A DNA stretch of 43,417 bases from positions 1-43,417 of the forward strand of contig JADFYL010000005.1 of NCBI GenBank assembly GCA_015233045.1. The letters run 5' to 3'. Below are positions 41,863-43,417 of this stretch, in pieces. Every line of letters starts with the position of its first letter. Position 1 is the first letter of the stretch. The DNA comes from Nitrospirota bacterium. Its GTDB lineage: Bacteria; Nitrospirota; Thermodesulfovibrionia; Thermodesulfovibrionales; Magnetobacteriaceae. The notes beneath the pieces are model-generated. The model worked only from the letters and a program-made list of their open reading frames with translations, was not told the DNA's origin and did no database searches. Made by a program: the position numbers and the translations under genes.

Positions 41863-43417
41863 CTACTGCGTATTCAGCATTTCTTTGGCGTATGTCAGGT
41901 AGTCGTCGTCTTTTTCCAGCTTGTTATACCATCTTGCGAAGAAGCGCGCGGACTTTTTCCATTGTCCTGTGTGGTACATTAAGTCTGGGATGGGCATAAA
42001 GTTTGGATATTTAAAGACCATCATCATAGCGTCGCGTGCGAATGAAACCTTATTGCCCTTGTCCCCGGCGGCAAGGCAGGCGTCCACGATGAAGTATTCC
42101 ACGTTTTCGTCAAACCCGCCTATTGCCTCTATGACGGGGCGTGTCATTGCACAAAACGCGCTGCTCACATACTTAGGCGATTTATCCTGCGAAGTTATAT
42201 TATATGGCGTAGTATTAAAATCTATTCCAACGCCCATGTTGTAGGGGGTCAAATCCGGGTTTCTCAGCTCAACGCCGGCAATGCCGCCGCTTAACGCCTC
42301 CATCAGGCCGTCGTCCTTGCAGTAGTAGATACCGGGGAGCATAAACAGCACATGTTCACCGGTTGAGACCTCTGCGCCGCGATTGTACAGGACGGCGATG
42401 TCGTTGCTCTTACAGTCAACGATTTCCACACCGCTTGTGGCGGCGAGGATAATCTCTTTTACGCTGTCGTCGTTTGCAACGATGATTATTTCGATGTCCT
42501 CGTGGTGGCAGTTCAATGAAATTGAATTTAACGTAGTCATCATCGCCAGGGAGTCTTTACCTGATGGGATTACGATACTGATTCTGTTTGGTATTGCGGC
42601 ATTTTTTAATTCTATTTTGACTGAGGCGTCACGACCTCTGATACCGGCGTCTTTCGTTTCAAAGATAAACGATATGACGTCTAATGCGCGTTCGATTGAC
42701 TTGCCGTCGAGACGATAGAAGACCCTGTCAACGAATTTATCTGCGGTTTCTTTAATTGCGTCGGGGATGCCCTTTTCGATTGTCTGAAACAGGGCCTCCC
42801 AGTTTCCGGCGGGGGAGACGGACTGCGCCACGCCGATGTCTTTATAGTATTCCTCGCCGTTTATGATGTTGTACAGATCAAAGAGCGGTTTTCTGAATGC
42901 GAGGGCCTCAACGCCGAGGGTTGTCTTGCCCATGACGACGCAGTAGTCTGAGATGGCAAGGATCTTATACGGGTCATAGGAAAACACCACGACTGCGCCG
43001 GGCAGCAGCTCTTCAATTATCTTTTTGATATCCAGAAACGCGGGATAGGTCACTTGGGGGTGCCACTTAAAGACGCACACTAAGTCGGGGCGTTTAAGGT
43101 CTTTAAGCATCTCGACCCATACAGAGCGTTCAGTGACAGCGCCCCAGTGGGTGTTGGGCATAAAGGCGATTACTTTTTTATCAACTGGAATAGACAGTTC
43201 CTTTTTTATACTTTTCATTGTAGATGGAAGCGTGAATTTTTTTATGGCGTCGTCAATATGTGTATTTCCGATTACGAGAAGTTTATGAAATGAGCACTTA
43301 TGCTCAAGCAGGGTATCTCTGGTCTGGGCGCCCCAGATGAGATTAGCCATAGAGTATTCGGCGTGGGTGGAGAAATTAAGCATAGGGTTATAGTAATCGC
43401 CTTCCTGGAGGGTGATG
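41863..43417 (-). CDS. Two-domain glycosyltransferase, 5' end beyond the window
   Basis: The frame stays open to the window edge (an ATG at 43383 is preceded by in-frame codons), so the start is probably outside. The first part is a GT-B C-terminal half of the CDP-glycerol glycerophosphotransferase/polysialyl type (VCVFKWHPQ, ISDYCVVMGKTTLGVEALAFRKPLFDL). The last ~240 residues are a GT2/GT-A fold (ISIVIPS, IEIIIVANDD, LYNRGAEVSTGEHVLFM), but the metal-binding DXD position reads MLPGIYY and the usual E-D near the acceptor site reads YFIVDACLAA. The GT-A domain may not be active. Role likely in surface glycan. Confidence 0.72.
   Translation of the reverse strand, partial: ITLQEGDYYNPMLNFSTHAEYSMANLIWGAQTRDTLLEHKCSFHKLLVIGNTHIDDAIKKFTLPSTMKSIKKELSIPVDKKVIAFMPNTHWGAVTERSVWVEMLKDLKRPDLVCVFKWHPQVTYPAFLDIKKIIEELLPGAVVVFSYDPYKILAISDYCVVMGKTTLGVEALAFRKPLFDLYNIINGEEYYKDIGVAQSVSPAGNWEALFQTIEKGIPDAIKETADKFVDRVFYRLDGKSIERALDVISFIFETKDAGIRGRDASVKIELKNAAIPNRISIVIPSGKDSLAMMTTLNSISLNCHHEDIEIIIVANDDSVKEIILAATSGVEIVDCKSNDIAVLYNRGAEVSTGEHVLFMLPGIYYCKDDGLMEALSGGIAGVELRNPDLTPYNMGVGIDFNTTPYNITSQDKSPKYVSSAFCAMTRPVIEAIGGFDENVEYFIVDACLAAGDKGNKVSFARDAMMMVFKYPNFMPIPDLMYHTGQWKKSARFFARWYNKLEKDDDYLTYAKEMLNTQ

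Noticed and set aside
1-43417. CRISPR arrays, tRNA genes, insertion sequences or transposases
   Set aside because: No regularly spaced repeat array, cloverleaf or transposase-like protein was seen on reading both strands; a dedicated scan could still find a divergent tRNA.

Overview
The window reads as a bacterial chromosome segment from a Gram-negative, probably anaerobic organism. It carries a complete hydrogenase-maturation operon, a family-4-type iron-sulfur uracil-DNA glycosylase, a Wzm/Wzt-type polysaccharide exporter, HD-GYP signalling and many glycosyltransferases. Nitrospirota or a deltaproteobacterial-type lineage would fit, but the sequence alone does not settle it. No rRNA, tRNA or CRISPR array was seen.

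Layout. (1) 1-1833: start of a divergent gene leaving the left edge, then a polysaccharide ABC exporter pair and a terminator. (2) 2122-7231: GAF/HD-GYP protein, methyltransferase, then a packed housekeeping run (pgeF, tsaE, nadK, uracil-DNA glycosylase). (3) 7447-12615: asnB and carB. (4) 12645-14148: three small accessory genes (zinc-ribbon protein, Uma2-family nuclease, PIN protein with a substituted active-site position). (5) 14314-20311, minus strand: surface-glycan operon (two GT2 enzymes, an orphan GT-like protein, a GT39 mannosyltransferase-like enzyme, a membrane SGNH protein). (6) 20528-22548, minus strand: an AT-rich two-gene cassette, an ABC-type AAA ATPase plus a small unrecognised partner, which is the best candidate here for an undescribed defence or toxin system. 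(7) 22613-28189: hypCABFDE. (8) 28311-29579, minus strand: CHASE2 protein without an output domain plus an unlisted 36-residue membrane peptide. (9) 29646-41527, minus strand: a phage-like particle cluster with capsid, scaffold, decoration, adaptor, stopper, fibre and lysis genes, but without recognisable large terminase, portal or integrase. (10) 41863-43417: partial two-domain glycosyltransferase leaving the right edge.

Themes that cross gene boundaries. A roughly 100-bp dispersed repeat with two hairpins occurs three times (7223, 16053, 28210), each time starting at or next to the stop codon of a gene in the same orientation. One hairpin shows a compensatory base change between copies. Three strong promoters (for hypC, the AAA ATPase and the SGNH gene) put the -10 box 5-8 nt before the start codon, so their mRNAs should be leaderless. 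Two of these are back to back and share almost the whole -35 hexamer. In contrast, most genes of the phage-like cluster have strong Shine-Dalgarno sequences, and many of the gaps between them hold a GC-rich hairpin.
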